This document shows, piece by piece, positions 16,501 through 29,057 of a stretch of DNA of 64,000 nucleotides (within the stretch, counting starts at the first letter, position 1; each line of letters opens with the position of its first letter). The translations under genes were made by a program, and so were the position numbers. The notes under the pieces were generated by a model that saw nothing but the letters and a program-made list of their open reading frames with translations, searched no databases and had not been told where the DNA came from. Source of the stretch: Symsagittifera roscoffensis (taxonomy: Eukaryota; Xenacoelomorpha; Acoela; Convolutidae); the NCBI RefSeq assembly GCF_963678635.1, contig NC_087068.1:11910027-11974026 (forward strand). Reading direction: 5' to 3'.

Positions 16501-17170
16501 AAAACATATCCTAATGTTGCGTTAATTGACCAATCATTCATCATTTTTTACCTAAAATTGCGTGTGGGGGGACTTTCAAAAAAATGTATAAAAACTTTTT
16601 AAAAAATTAATACAATAGTACAAAAAATTATCCTAATGTTGCGTTAATTGACCAATCATTCATCATTTTATACCTAAATTTGCGTGTGGGGGGATTTCAA
16701 AAAAAATATATAAAAATTGGTAAAAAAAATAAAACAATAATAAAAAAATATATAAAAATTTATAGAAAAATAAAACAATAACAAAAAAATATATTCTTAT
16801 GTTGCGTTAATTGACTAATCATTCATCATTTTATTCCTAAAATTGCGTTTGGGGGGATTTCAAAAAAAATATATAAAAATTGGTAAAAAAATAAAACAAT
16901 CATAAAAAATTTTTTCTTATGTTGCATTAATTGACCAATCATTCATCATTTTATTCCTAAAATTGCGTGTGGGGTGATTTCAAAAAAAAATATATAAAAA
17001 AAAGGTAAAAAAATAAAACAATCATAAAAAATATATCCTTATGTTGCGTTATACCTGAAATTGCGTGTGGGGGGACTTTCAAAAAAAAAGTATATAAAAA
17101 TTTATTAAAAAATTAATACAATAAAACAAAAATATATCCTAACGTTGCGTTAGTTGACCAATCATTCATC
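13600..17170 (+). repeat. Satellite domain with six-monomer duplication and short monomers
   Basis: A run with linker ATAAAAACAAATATATTC near 13619 and 14337 is followed by the same variants, a duplication of about 720 bp (six monomers). Two monomers near 15935 and 17048 read GCGTTATACCTG directly and so lack about 24 bp of the core (the CCAATCATTCATC part). Near 16735-16795 two linkers are fused with no core between them. Confidence 0.65.
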
Positions 17171-20100
17171 ATTTTATACCTAAAATTGCGTGTGGGGGGA
17201 ATTTCAAAAAAAATATAAAAAATTAATACAATAATACAAAAATTTATCCTAATGTTGCGTTAGTTGACCAATCATTCATCATTTTAAACCTAAAATTGCG
17301 TGTGGGGGCACTTTCAAAAAAGTATATAAAAATTTATTAAAAAACTAATACAATAAAACAAAAACTTATCCTAATGTTGCGTTAGTTGACCAATCATTCA
17401 TCATTTTGTACCTAAAATTGCGTGTGGGGGGAATTTCAAAAAGAATATAAAAAATTAATACAATAATACAAAAATTTATCCTAATGTTGCGTTAGTTGAC
17501 CAATCATTCATCATTTTAAACCTAAAATTGCGTGTGGGGGCACTTTCAAAAAAGATATATAAAAATTTATATAAAAATAAAACAATAATAAAAAAATATA
17601 TCCTTATGTTGCGTTAATTGACCAATCATTCATCAATTTATACCTAACTTTGCGTGTGGGGGGACTTTCAAAAAAAAATATAAAAATTTTTAAAAAATAA
17701 AACAATAATAAAAAAATATATCCTTATGTTGAGTTAATTGACCAATCATTCATCATTTTATACCTGAAATTGCGTGTGGGGGGAATTTCAAAAAAAATAT
17801 AAAAAATTAATACAATAATACAAAAATTTATCCTAATGTTGCGTTAGTTGACCAATCATTCATCATTTTATACCTTAAATTGCGTGTGGGGGAATTTCAA
17901 AAAAAATATAAAAAATTAATACAATAATACAAAAATTTATCCTAATGTTGCGTTAGTTGATCAATCATTCATCATTTTAAACCTAAAATTGCGTGTGGGG
18001 GCACTTTCAAAAAAGATATATAAAAATTTATAAAAAAATATAACAATAATAAAAAAATATATCTTTATGTTGCGTTAATTGACCAATCATTCATCAATTT
18101 ATACCTAACTTTGCGTGTGGGGGGACTTTCAAAAAAATATATAAAAATTTATAAAAAATAAAACAATAATAAAAAAATATATCCTTATGTTGAGTTAATT
18201 GACCAATCATTCATCATTTTATACCTGAAATTGCGTGTGGGGGACTTTCAAAAAAAGTATATAAAAATTTATTGAAAAATTAATACAATAATACAAAAAT
18301 ATATCCTAATGTTGCGTTAGTTGACCAATCATTCATCATTTTATACCTAAAATTGAGTGTGGGGGGAATTTCAAAAAATATATAAAAAAATATAAAAAAA
18401 ATATTACAATAATACAAAAATTTATCCTAACGTTGCGTTAGTTGACGAATCATTCATCATTTTATACCTAAAATTGCGTGTGGGGGGACTTTCAAAAAAA
18501 AAATACAAAAAATTTATAAAAAAAATAATACAATAATACAAAAATTTATCCTAATGTTGCGTTAATTGACCAATCATTCATCATTTTAAACCTAAAATTG
18601 CGTGTGGGGGGACTTTCAAAAAATATATATAAAAATTTATAAAAAAATAAAACAATAATAAAAAAATATATTCTTATGTTGCGTTAATTGACCAATCATT
18701 CATCATTTTATACCTAAAATTGCGTGTGGGGGGACTTTCAAAAAAAATATATAGAAATTTATTAAAAAAATCATACAATAATACAAAAATATATCCTAAT
18801 GTTGCGTTAATTGACCAATCATTCATCATTTTTTACCTAAAATTGCGTGTGGGGGGACTTTCAAAAAAATGTATAAAAATTTTAAAAAAATTTATATCAA
18901 TAATACAAAAAGTTATTCTAATGTTGCATTAATTGACCAATCATTCATCATTTTATACCTAAAATTGCGTGTGGGGTGACTTTCTAAAAAAGTATATAAA
19001 AATTTATAGAAAAATAAAACAATAACAAAAAAATATATCCTTATGTTGCGTTAATTGACCAATCATTCATCATTTTATTCCTAAAATTGCGTGTGGGGGG
19101 ACTTTCAAAAATTATATATAAAAATTGGTAAAAAAAAAACAATCATAAAAAAATATATCCTTATGTTGCGTTAATTGACCAATCATTCATCATTTTATAC
19201 CTAAAATTGCGTGTGGGGGGACTTTCAAAAAATATATATAAAAATTAGAAAAAAAAATAAAACAATAATAAAAAAATATATCCTTATGTTGAGTTAGTTG
19301 ACCAATCATTCATCATTTTATACCTGAAATTGCGTGTGGGGGGACTTTCAAAAAAAATATATAAAAATTTATATAAAAAAAAAACAATAATAAAAAAATA
19401 TATCCTTATGTTGCGTTAATTGACCAATCATTCATCATTTTATACCTAAAATTGCGTGTGGGGGGACTTTCAGAAAAAATATATAAAAATTTATAAAAAA
19501 ATAATACAAAAAGACAAAAATATATCCTAATGTTGCGTTAATTGACCAATCATTCATCATTTTTTTCCTAAAAATGCGTGTGGGGGGACTTTCAAAAAAA
19601 TTTATAAAAATTTTAAAAAAAAAATACAAAAATACGAAAAGTTATCCTAATGTTGCGTTAGTTGACCAATCATTCATCATTTTATACCTAAAATTGCGTG
19701 TGGGGGGACTTTCTAAAAAAGTATATAAAAATTTATTAAAAAATTAATACAATAATACAAAAATTTATCCTAATGTTGCGTTAGTTGAACAATCATTCAT
19801 CATTTCATACCTAAAATTGCGTGTGGGGGGACTTTCAAAAAATATATAAAAATTTATTAAAAAAATAATACAATAATACAAAAATTTATCCTAATGTTGC
19901 GTTAATTGACCAATCATTCATCAATTTAAACCTAAAATTGCGTGTGGGGGACTTTCAAACAAAAAATATAAAAATTTATAAAAAAAACAAAACAATAATA
20001 AAAAAATATATCCTTATGTTGCGTTAATTGACCAATCATTCATCCTTTTATACCTAAAATTGCGTGTGGGGGGACTTTCAAAAAAAACTTAAAAAAACTT

Positions 20101-20514
20101 ATAAAAAAAATAATACAATAATACAAAAATATATCCTAATGTTGCGTTAATTGACCAATCATTCATCATTTTTTACCTAAAACTGCGTGTGGGGGGACTT
20201 TCAAAAAAAGTATAAAAATTAAAAAAAAATAATACAATAATACAAAAAGTTATCCTAATGTTGCGTTAATTGACCAATCATTCATCATTTAATACCTAAA
20301 ATTGCGTGTGGGGGGACTTTCTATAAAAGTATATAAAAATTTATTAAAAATTAATACAATAATACAAAAATATATCCTAATGTTGCTTTAATTGACCAAT
20401 CATTCATCCTTTTATACCTAAAATTGCGTGTGGGGGGACTTTCAAAAAAATATAAAAAAATTTATTAAAAAAAAAACAATAATACAAAAATATATCCTAA
20501 CATTGCGTTAATTG

Positions 20515-21626
20515 ACCAATCATTCATCATTTTATACCTAAAATTGCGTGTGGGGGGACTTTAAAAAAATTATATAAAAATTTATTAAAAAAATAATACA
20601 ATAATACAAAAATATATCCTAATGTTGCGTTAGTGGACCAATCCTTCATCATTTTATACCTAAAATTGCGTGTGGGGGGACTTTCAAAAAAAGTATATAA
20701 AAATATATAAAAAAATAATACAATAATACAAAAATATATCCTAATGTTGCGTTAATTGACCAATCATTCATCCTTTTATACCTAAAATTGCGTCTGGGGG
20801 GACTTTCAAAAAAATATAAAAAAATTTATTAACCAAAAAAAACAATAATACAAAAATATATCCTAACATTGCGTTAATTGACCAATCATTCATCATTTTA
20901 TACCTAAAATTGCGTGTGGGGGGACTTTAAAAAAATTATATAAAAATTTATTAAAAAAATAATACAATAATACAAAAATATATCCTAATGTTGCGTTAGT
21001 GGACCAATCCTTCATCATTTTATACCTAAAATTGCGTGTGGGGGGACTTTCAAAAAAATTATATAAAAATTTATTAAAAAAATAATACAATAATACAAAA
21101 ATATATCCTAATGTTGCGTTAGTTGACCAATCCTTCATCATTTTATACCTAAAATTGCGTGTGGGGGGACTTTCAAAAAATATATAAAAATTTGTTAATA
21201 AATAATACAATAATACAAAAATATATCCTAATAATGCGTTAATTGACCAATCATTCATCATTTTATACCTAAAATTGCGTGTGGGGGGACTTTAAAAAAA
21301 TTATATAAAAATTTATTAAAAAAATAATACAATAATACAAAAATATATCCTAATGTTGCGTTAGTGGACCAATCCTTCATCATTTTATACCTAAAATTGC
21401 GTGTGGGGGGACTTTCAAAAAAAGTATATAAAAATTTATTAAAAAAATAATACAATAATACAAAAATATATCCTAATGTTGCGTTAGTTGACCAATCCTT
21501 CATCATTTTATACCTAAAATTGCGTGTGGGGGGACTTTCAAAAAATATATAAAAATTTGTTAATAAATAATACAATAATACAAAAATATATCCTAATGTT
21601 GCGTTAATTGACCAATCATTCATCAT
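20515..21626 (+). repeat. Three-monomer higher-order repeat, about 365 bp
   Basis: The same trio of monomers starts near 20515, 20883 and 21248. The trio is marked by GGACTTTAAAAAAATTATA in its first member, TCCTTCATC in place of TCATTCATC in the next two, and a TTTGTTAATAAATAATAC linker in the last. Copies are nearly identical, so this domain was amplified recently compared with the left part of the array. Confidence 0.8.
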
Positions 21627-22459
21627 TTTATACCTAAAATTGCGTGTGGGGGGACTTTCAAAAAAGTATATAAAAATTTATTAAAAAATTAATACAATAA
21701 TACAAAAATATATCCTAACATTGCGTTAATTGACCAATCATTCATCATTTTATACCTAAAATTGCGTGTGGGGGGACTTTCAAAAAAGTATATAAAAATT
21801 TATTAAAAAATTAATACAATAATACAAACATATATCCTAATGTTGCGTTAGTTGACCAATCCTTCATCATTTTATACCTAAAATTGCGTGTGGGGGGACT
21901 TTCAAAAAAATATATAAAAATTTATTAAAAAAATAAGACAATAATACAAAAATTTATCCTAATGTTGCGTTAATTGACCAATCATTCATCGTTTTATACC
22001 TAAATTTGCGTGTGGGGGGACTTTCCCAAAGCATATACAAAAATATATAATAAAAATAATACAATAACACAAAAAAATATCCTAATGTTGCGTTAATTGA
22101 CCAATCATTCATCATTTTATACCTAAAATTGCGTGTGGGGGGACTTTCAAAAAAATATATAAAAATTTATTAAAAAAATAATACATTAATACAAAAATAT
22201 ATCCTAATGTTGCGTTAATTTACCAATCATTCATCATTTTATACCTAAAATTGCGTGTGGGTGACTTTCAAAAAAAATATAAAAGTTTATAAAAAATCAT
22301 ACAATAATACAAAAATATATCCTAACATTGCGTTAATTGACCAATCATTCATCATTTTATACCTAAAATTGCGTGTGGGGGGACTTTCAAAAAATATATA
22401 TAAAAATTTTTAAAAAAATAATACAATAATACAAAAATATATCCTAATGTTGCGTTAAT

Positions 22460-24120
22460 TGACCAGTCGTTCATCATTTTATACCTAAAATTGCGTGTGG
22501 GGGGACCATCAAAAAATATAAAAATTTATTAAAAAAATACAATAATACAAAAGTATATCTTAATGTTGCGTTAATTGACCAATCATTCATCATTTTATAT
22601 CTAAAAATGCGTGTGAGGGGACTTTCAAAAAAAATATAAAAATATATAAAAAAATAATACAATAATACAAAAATATATCCTAATGTTGCGTTAATTGACC
22701 AGTCATTCATCATTTTATACCTAAAATTGCGTGTGGGGGGACCATCAAAAAATATAAAAATTTATTAAAAAAATACAATAATACAAAAATATATCTTAAT
22801 GTTGCGTTAATTGACCAATCATTCATCATTTTATACCTAAAATTGCGTGTGGGGGGACTTTCAAAAAATATATATAAAAATTTTTAAAAAATTAATACAA
22901 TAATACAAAAATATATCCTAATGTTGCGTTAATTGACCAGTCATTCATCATTTTATACCTAAAATTGCGTGTGGGGGGACCATCAAAAAAATATAAAAAT
23001 TTATTAAAAAAATACAATAATACAAAAATATATCTTAATGTTGCGTTAATTGACCAATCATTCATCATTTTATATCTAAAAATGCGTGTAAGGGGACTTT
23101 CAAAAAAAATATAAAAATATATAAAAAAATAATACAATAATACAAAAATATATCCTAATGTTGCGTTAATTGACCAGTCATTCATCATTTTATACCTAAA
23201 ATTGCGTGTGGGGGGACCATCAAAAAAATATAAAAATTTATTAAAAAAATACAATAATACAAAAATATATCCTAATGTTGCGTTAATTGACCAGTCATTC
23301 ATCATTTTATACCTAAAATTGCGTGTGGGGGACCATCAAAAAAATATAAAAATTTATTAAAAAAATACAATAATACAAAAATATATCCTAATGTTGCGTT
23401 AATTGACCAGTCATTCATCATTTTATACCTAAAATTGCGTGTGGGGGGACCATCAAAAAAATATAAAAAATTATTAAAAAAATACAATAATACAAAAATA
23501 TATCTTAATGTTGCGTTAATTGACCAATCATTCATCATTTTATATCTAAAAATGCGTGTGAGGGGACTTTCAAAAAAAATATAAAAATATATAAAAAAAT
23601 AATACAATAATACAAAAATATATCCTAATGTTGCGTTAATTGACCAGTCATTCATCATTTTATACCTAAAATTGCGTGTGGGGGGACCATCAAAAAAATA
23701 TAAAAATTTATTAAAAAAATACAATAATACAAAAATATATCCTAATGTTGCGTTAATTGACCAGTCATTCATCATTTTATACCTAAAATTGCGTGTGGGG
23801 GGACCATCAAAAAAATACAAAAATTTATTAAATAAATACAATAATACAAAAATATATCTTAATGTTGCGTTAATTGACCAATCATTCATCATTTTATATC
23901 TAAAAATGCGTGTGAGGGGACTTTCAAAAAAAATATAAAGATATATAAAAAAATAATACAATAATACAAAAATATATCCTAATGTTGCGTTAATTGACCA
24001 GTCATTCATCATTTTATACCTAAAATTGCGTGTGGGGGGACCATCAAAAAAATATAAAAATTTATTAAAAAAATACAATAATACAAAAATATATCTTAAT
24101 GTTGCGTTAATTGACCAATC
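22460..24120 (+). repeat. Right-edge satellite domain with CCAGT / GGACCATC monomers
   Basis: Two subtypes alternate. One reads GACCAGTCATTC and GGGGGGACCATC; the other keeps GACCAATCATTC with a TGAGGGGACTTTC core. Several monomers are 117-119 bp, so stop-free frames continue across copies and give a long reverse-strand frame of 275 codons with a 39-residue period at 23302-24129. That frame is a by-product of the repeat length. Confidence 0.8.
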
Positions 24121-24319
24121 ATTCATCATTTTATACCTAAAATTGCGTGTGGGGGGACTTTCAAAAAAATATATAAAAAAAATTTATCGCATACTTGAAT
24201 TTCTTGTTTGATAGATACATCCATGCATAATCTAGCATTCGATATCGAAATAGGATAATATTGTTTTTGTTTAATATAATTTTTTTTCCAAATCAAGCCT
24301 CTCACAAAAGTATTTCTAG

Positions 24320-24529
24320 GGCTCCTATGATCCTGCATTTTGTATCAACTTCATCACAGAAGTTGGTTTTGGTACGGGACCCATGAATGAATATCTGATG
24401 GGTCCTTTGCGACCTCACTACGGACTGGCTTTCCCATCCGCCCCTGGAGTCGTTCCAAGAATATTCCCGTATGAGAACCCGGAGAACGAGCTCACGTTCC
24501 ACTGGTTCGATAATTCTTTCTCCAAATAG
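24320..24529 (+). CDS. Possible terminal exon of an unrecognised protein (69 residues)
   Basis: I do not recognise this protein. A sequence shaped like a splice acceptor (TATTTCTAG) is followed directly by an open frame that runs 69 codons to a TAG at 24527-24529. The predicted peptide is rich in Gly, Pro, aromatic and acidic residues, has no low-complexity runs, and contains stretches such as EVGFGTGPMNEYL and NPENELTFHWFDN. Its base composition and third-position GC are clearly higher than the surrounding AT-rich DNA, as for the true tubulin exons. No start codon or upstream exon can be placed: upstream lies the satellite about 130 bp away, so a parent gene would have to cross or be broken by the array. 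A decayed gene fragment or part of an old transposon are equally possible. A 91-codon reverse frame overlaps it but has a less protein-like composition. Confidence 0.35.
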   Translation, partial: GSYDPAFCINFITEVGFGTGPMNEYLMGPLRPHYGLAFPSAPGVVPRIFPYENPENELTFHWFDNSFSK

Positions 24530-27000
24530 TTTGCATGAAAAATGCTTAAATTCGCTGAAAAAAAATTTGGTGCGCAATCAAACAAAACTTCCTAAAATTC
24601 ATATTTTCTTAATGAAAATACTAACTTTAAGAACTTTATTCTCTTTAAGAACTTTTTTCTCACCTGAAAGCTTACATCTTGCTGTTTTAATAGCTTTTTA
24701 ATTATGATCAATTAGTCATTAATTGAAAACTACATCAACCACACTGTGAAAAAACCTGCCATGAAAATGTGAACAACAATTCGCAAAAAAAAATACTCAG
24801 GGAAACGTTAAATTAACACGAAGTTCAACATCACTTTCATGTAGACTTTCTCCCTTCCCGGATCGAAGTCTGGACAAAATAATCCATAGTCTAGACAGGA
24901 TTTTATAATGGACGGTGTAATTTAGTTATTTCATAATTTTTGCCCTTGTTCTGTTTTCAAACTTTACAGTGCCCATAGAGGTCAAAAAGTATTCAAAAAT
25001 GCAAAGAACCATCCAGCTCAATTACAGCAATCAATTGAATGTTTTGAAATTAACTTGTCGCTTATTTGTATGAGATTATATGTACAGATTACATCCAGAA
25101 AAAACTGTCTGTTGCGTTTGCGTTTGAACTGCCTCGCCAATCAATCAGCCCGGCAGTACTAAAGAAAAAAAATCCTGGTTTCAGTCCACTACAAATACTA
25201 GCTATCGGCCTCTTTTACTCGTATGTTAGTACCAAAATTCGAAAAAAAATTGATGCTGAAATATTTATGCTTGGGTTGGTTGTTTCATCTGACTGGTATT
25301 GTTTTTTCAATTAATCGTTTCTGATGGAATGATTTTTTACAATAACCTACTTTTGTGTCTATACTAATACAAATTCTTTTTCAAGAAGGGAACAGACTAG
25401 ATTATTTTTTTAAACAAAAATCAAAACAAAAACAATAGAAAAAATACCATCTTGGAAGAAAAAAAACCCGAAATTGCCAGTTAGCTGCCTATTGAGTGGT
25501 GTCTTCTTGAACAAACAACAAAGAATACAATTGAATTTCCGATTACCAAAATTTTTTTATTAAAAATTTTTTATCACAGTATCGCAAAGAAATTAGATCA
25601 CATATGCAATGCAGAACTGAATTTAATTTACTACTTTGACAATTCAATAAGTCCTCAATTTTTTTTCTCTAATACATAGAAATGATTAAAAACGAATGGA
25701 CCCTATTTTTGAGGTATTTTATTTGTGGCGCGCCATGTTTTTCTGTTACATAATCTGAATTTACGTTTGTTATTTGAAAATGAATCAAAATTTTCTTGAT
25801 TGCTGATTATTTCAGTTATTAGTAAGCATGGGTGCTGCCTACTTATGATTTTAGTCCTTAACTTGATTATATGCAACTCCTTAATGTGACAGAACTTAAA
25901 TTATCTGTTAGCTTGCGCTTTCGGACACTGACTGTTTTTCGCAAATTGAATTTGGTTTTTGCATCGGTTTCATATATCAATACATCATATTGAAATTTTA
26001 TTTGAATATAAGTTTTATAAACGATTAGATGTTGGTCTTCAGCAAATACTTGTTGCAATTGGTATATAGTGGACGCATTTCGAAATTTTATTCTTGAAAG
26101 TTTTTAGAAAATGCAGCTTGAAACTCAATTGATCAACCAGATAGAGGCCAAGATTTTTTTGGGGACGTTTCTACAATTGAGTTATACAATCTTTTCGGTA
26201 CCATCATTTTGGTTGATTTTGGTCCACTTTTTAGATTTATTATTTTATTGTTATATTGGTTTGTTAAGTTGTTTGTCTGAAAAATTTTAAATCCTTGAGC
26301 TCAAAACTAAAAAAAAAATATTTCATCTCTATAGAAATTTTAGTTAAATTATAGGGCTTTGCAATTAACATTGCCTGTAGGAAGATTTATAATTAAATGA
26401 AGTTTTTAAGTTTTGTTGTATACTTTTTTAAACCAAAAACTGATACGAGAAGAGAAGTCTGAACAATCAGGGTCCGCCTTAAGTCGCCTTTTTAAAGCAA
26501 AAACACACTTTAAAAACCCTCCTTCCACTCCTATTTCAGATGGAGGGAAAGTTTGTTGAAAAGCACGAAATTCTTATAAGCTTAACCGTTGAAATAATAC
26601 TATTTTTCAGGGGTTTAATTTGTTTACTAGGTACCAGGGGGCAGATCTGGGATTTTCTCGAGGCATCGAGGGGCTTTTCTTAGGTCGACCAAATTGGTTT
26701 TCTGAGCTCTCCCAAAAAAAAACCTGCTGTGACTAAATTTTTAAAGCACTTTTCAAAAGCATTTTTAGAAAGGAAAATTGTACCGAAAAATTGCGTTTTT
26801 TCGGCATGCGCTTCCCCTTAAAAACTAGTAAAAATCTGAAAGTATTTGGAAAATTTTAGGCTCCGTCACCCAAAAATGGATATCTCCTAATAGTACAAAG
26901 GGTCACCAGGGGGTCGAATACCTGAGGGAAAAGGTGTCCGCAACCATGCCCCCCCTTCCATACACCCGCCACCCGCTCCCCCGCACCCTAAATTTGCTAC
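24530..27000. other. AT-rich intergenic DNA, no gene seen
   Basis: Poly-A and poly-T runs and short random frames only. A segment near 26453-26485 (AGTCTGAACAATCAGGGTCC) resembles the end of the duplicated block at 29.0 and 30.4 kb and may be a small third fragment of it. Confidence 0.5.
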
Positions 27001-27060
27001 TGCTAGATACCATAGTGGAAAAGTGGGGGGCAATAACAGTGGAAAAGTGGGGGGCAATCT
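26936..27060 (+). repeat. C-rich tract followed by 24-bp tandem repeat
   Basis: A C-rich stretch (26948-26990) is followed by two copies of AGTGGAAAAGTGGGGGGCAA with 24-bp spacing (27014 and 27038). A 118-codon frame runs across it, but its amino-acid pattern simply follows the repeat. Confidence 0.7.
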
Positions 27061-28633
27061 CTAATAATTCTAGGTTCAAACACAAAATCATGTGTGTGAG
27101 TCAGCCCTGGATCTGCAATGGGGGTCAAAGGTCAAACGGGTCTGATAGAGGTAATGACGACTTAAATGATGCTCTCGGCGGGCTGAACCTAAACAACGAA
27201 CTGAGAAAGCGGAGAAGATTGAACAGCTACAAAATACGACACAAGTTCAAAAGATACAATTATAAAAACTATAACTTCTGTCAAGATTGACATAATAAGT
27301 TATTATTTGGACTTCAAAATGTGATTTGGAAATGAGGTTGAGTTCCAATTCTATGCAAAATCTACTTGATAATTGAATTGGAAAAAAAAAACAATATAAG
27401 AGATAGAAAAGCAAACAATCGAAATCCAAAAAAAAAGCATAAACCTCATCAAAAAACAATACCACATCACCCTTTTATGAAAAAACTTTTCAGTTGGCTG
27501 GTCAATTCAGTTGATTTAAGGAAATTAAAGTTATGCTAAAAAGTTTCCCACTTTGGTCTCTGGTATTGATGAATCAAATTGGGATGTAAATTTTTGGTCC
27601 AAAACATTACTTAAGTTGTAGGTAATAAACTTCTGGAATTTTGATTGGCTCAAAAATTTCAAGTTTTGTTTTGGTTAGATTCAGAAACCAATTGTTTTTC
27701 ATCGGTAAATTGCTAAATTCAATGAAAAAACACAAAATGCTGGAAAAAGCACGGGGAGAAACTTGATTCTAAGCAGAAAATTATAGTGCTGAATTAAAAA
27801 AAAAAGTGAGGTAAAACAAATTTTTCAAATTCTTAGTTTATCTCAAATTGGTTTAATTTTGGATAAAGATGGCAAAAAAATACACCCTTAAAACGGTTCA
27901 GTTCTTTTGCTTCAAAATTAGCTAGGGAAACAGGGTCAATTCTTCAAAAATAACTACAATTGCACCTGTTTACCTTTAATTTTGAACCAATTGAATTGAC
28001 CTGTTTAAAGTGTGTAATTTGGTTTGAAACTTCGTAAAGTGAGTTTCATCATAAAAATTCTGACATAGTTCATTTTTTCCGTTTTTTTAAAAAGCATTAT
28101 AGGAGCTTGATCAAAACAATCCAATTTATCAGAAGAATTTTGCTGCCCATTGCAAAAAATGAATGAATAACCTAAATACTAGGGAAAAGAGAGGGGAATT
28201 TAAAAAATATGTCGTGGAAACACCTTGTGTTCTGCTCAAAAAATCAATCACGCTGTATCAATTTATTTGTTAGGCAATTTCTTAGGATCATTTTTCCATA
28301 AAATGCGAAAAATGTTTGTTATTACCTTTTTGTTATTTCTGTAAAAAGCATCAAAATTTAAACACAAAATTTCTTAGTAAGGCTGAAACTTTTCCGTTTC
28401 AAGTTGAAAATGTATTTGTTACAGCCCTTGTTCTACAGAAATTTCGAATTTAAATCAAACTGCGAAATAGTCTATTTTGTCTGTAATTATAAGGAGCAGA
28501 CAACTACTCTCTTTTGTAGATAATATTGACCTCAGCCAAGTTTGAATATTCGTTCCTTCTTTTTTTCTTGGCGAATTCATGTATTTTTTTTTAAATAAAC
28601 AAGTTCTTGCACCTCTATAAGACACAATTTGAT
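27061..28633. other. AT-rich intergenic DNA, no gene seen
   Basis: 27100-27250 is more GC-balanced and its forward frame gives a hydrophilic peptide rich in Asn, Arg and Lys, but no start, splice site or family supports it. The rest is poly-A/T rich. Confidence 0.4.
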
Positions 28634-29057
28634 CTTCAGACAAAATTCGATTTTTTAACTAGTCACACCAATTTTGACAGAATTTTTTAAATATCATAAA
28701 GTATTGTTGTCCTGCGCTTAAATTTGAACATATATTTCATCTGTGAACAATTTTTGTAAAGCTATAGGCGTTTAAAGATAGTCTTTTTGGCCAATTTGGG
28801 ACAATTAACGCGCGATATAAATCATGCTATTAACGCTTGAGTAGACATTTAATCCGTTTTAGAAATCGTTCCAAATTAGTTGAGGTAAGCTGATTTGTCA
28901 TAGTTGATGTGTTACTGGGAGCAAAATCTATCGTTTCGTACTCTATATGGCGCGTGGGGTGATAATTTTCACAAAAAAGTGTTATGTTATTAATGCTCCA
29001 TAGACCTGAAAAGGCAGTCTAAACATTCAGGGTTTTGCCTTGATACCGGTAGTTTTG
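28634..29057 (+). repeat. Diverged duplication, copy 1
   Basis: It aligns by eye with 29982-30453 along its whole length. Shared anchors in the same order include CTTCAGACAAA, GTATTGTTGTC, TGGGACAATT, CGCTATTAACG-like, ATTTAATCCGT, and a final GGCAGTC...AACATTCA segment before AGTTTTG. Divergence is substantial, with several small indels. No frame is shared between the copies. Confidence 0.8.

Larger units (their letters stand above)
1..24186 (+). repeat. Satellite array, about 120-bp monomers, head to tail
   Basis: The stretch is built from one monomer of about 115-125 bp repeated in one orientation, about 200 copies by length. Each monomer has a conserved core of about 65-70 bp (starting TTGCGTTAATTGACCAATC, passing TTTTATACCTAAAATTGCG, ending GTGTGGGGGGACTTTC) and a variable A-rich linker of about 50 bp that differs in length and pattern between copies. 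The plus strand holds the A and G runs throughout. Position 1 falls inside a monomer, so the array continues to the left; the right end breaks off inside a monomer near 24186. No coding capacity is credible. Centromeric, pericentromeric or subtelomeric location is possible but nothing here decides it. Confidence 0.97.

Noticed and set aside
20893-24129. Reverse-strand open frames up to 275 codons with a 39-residue period
   Set aside because: They arise because several monomers are 117-119 bp with few stops on that strand; they have no start context or composition of a protein and vanish where monomer length is not a multiple of three.
1-24186. CRISPR-like repeat/spacer array
   Set aside because: The core and linker pattern is superficially similar, but linkers recur, the unit is far longer, and the genome is eukaryotic.
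1-24186. Satellite G runs as G-quadruplexes
   Set aside because: Each monomer has only one run of about six G, separated by about 115 bases, too far for an ordinary intramolecular quadruplex.
26934-27290. 118-codon forward frame
   Set aside because: Its first half translates a C-rich tract and a 24-bp tandem repeat; no splice or family support.
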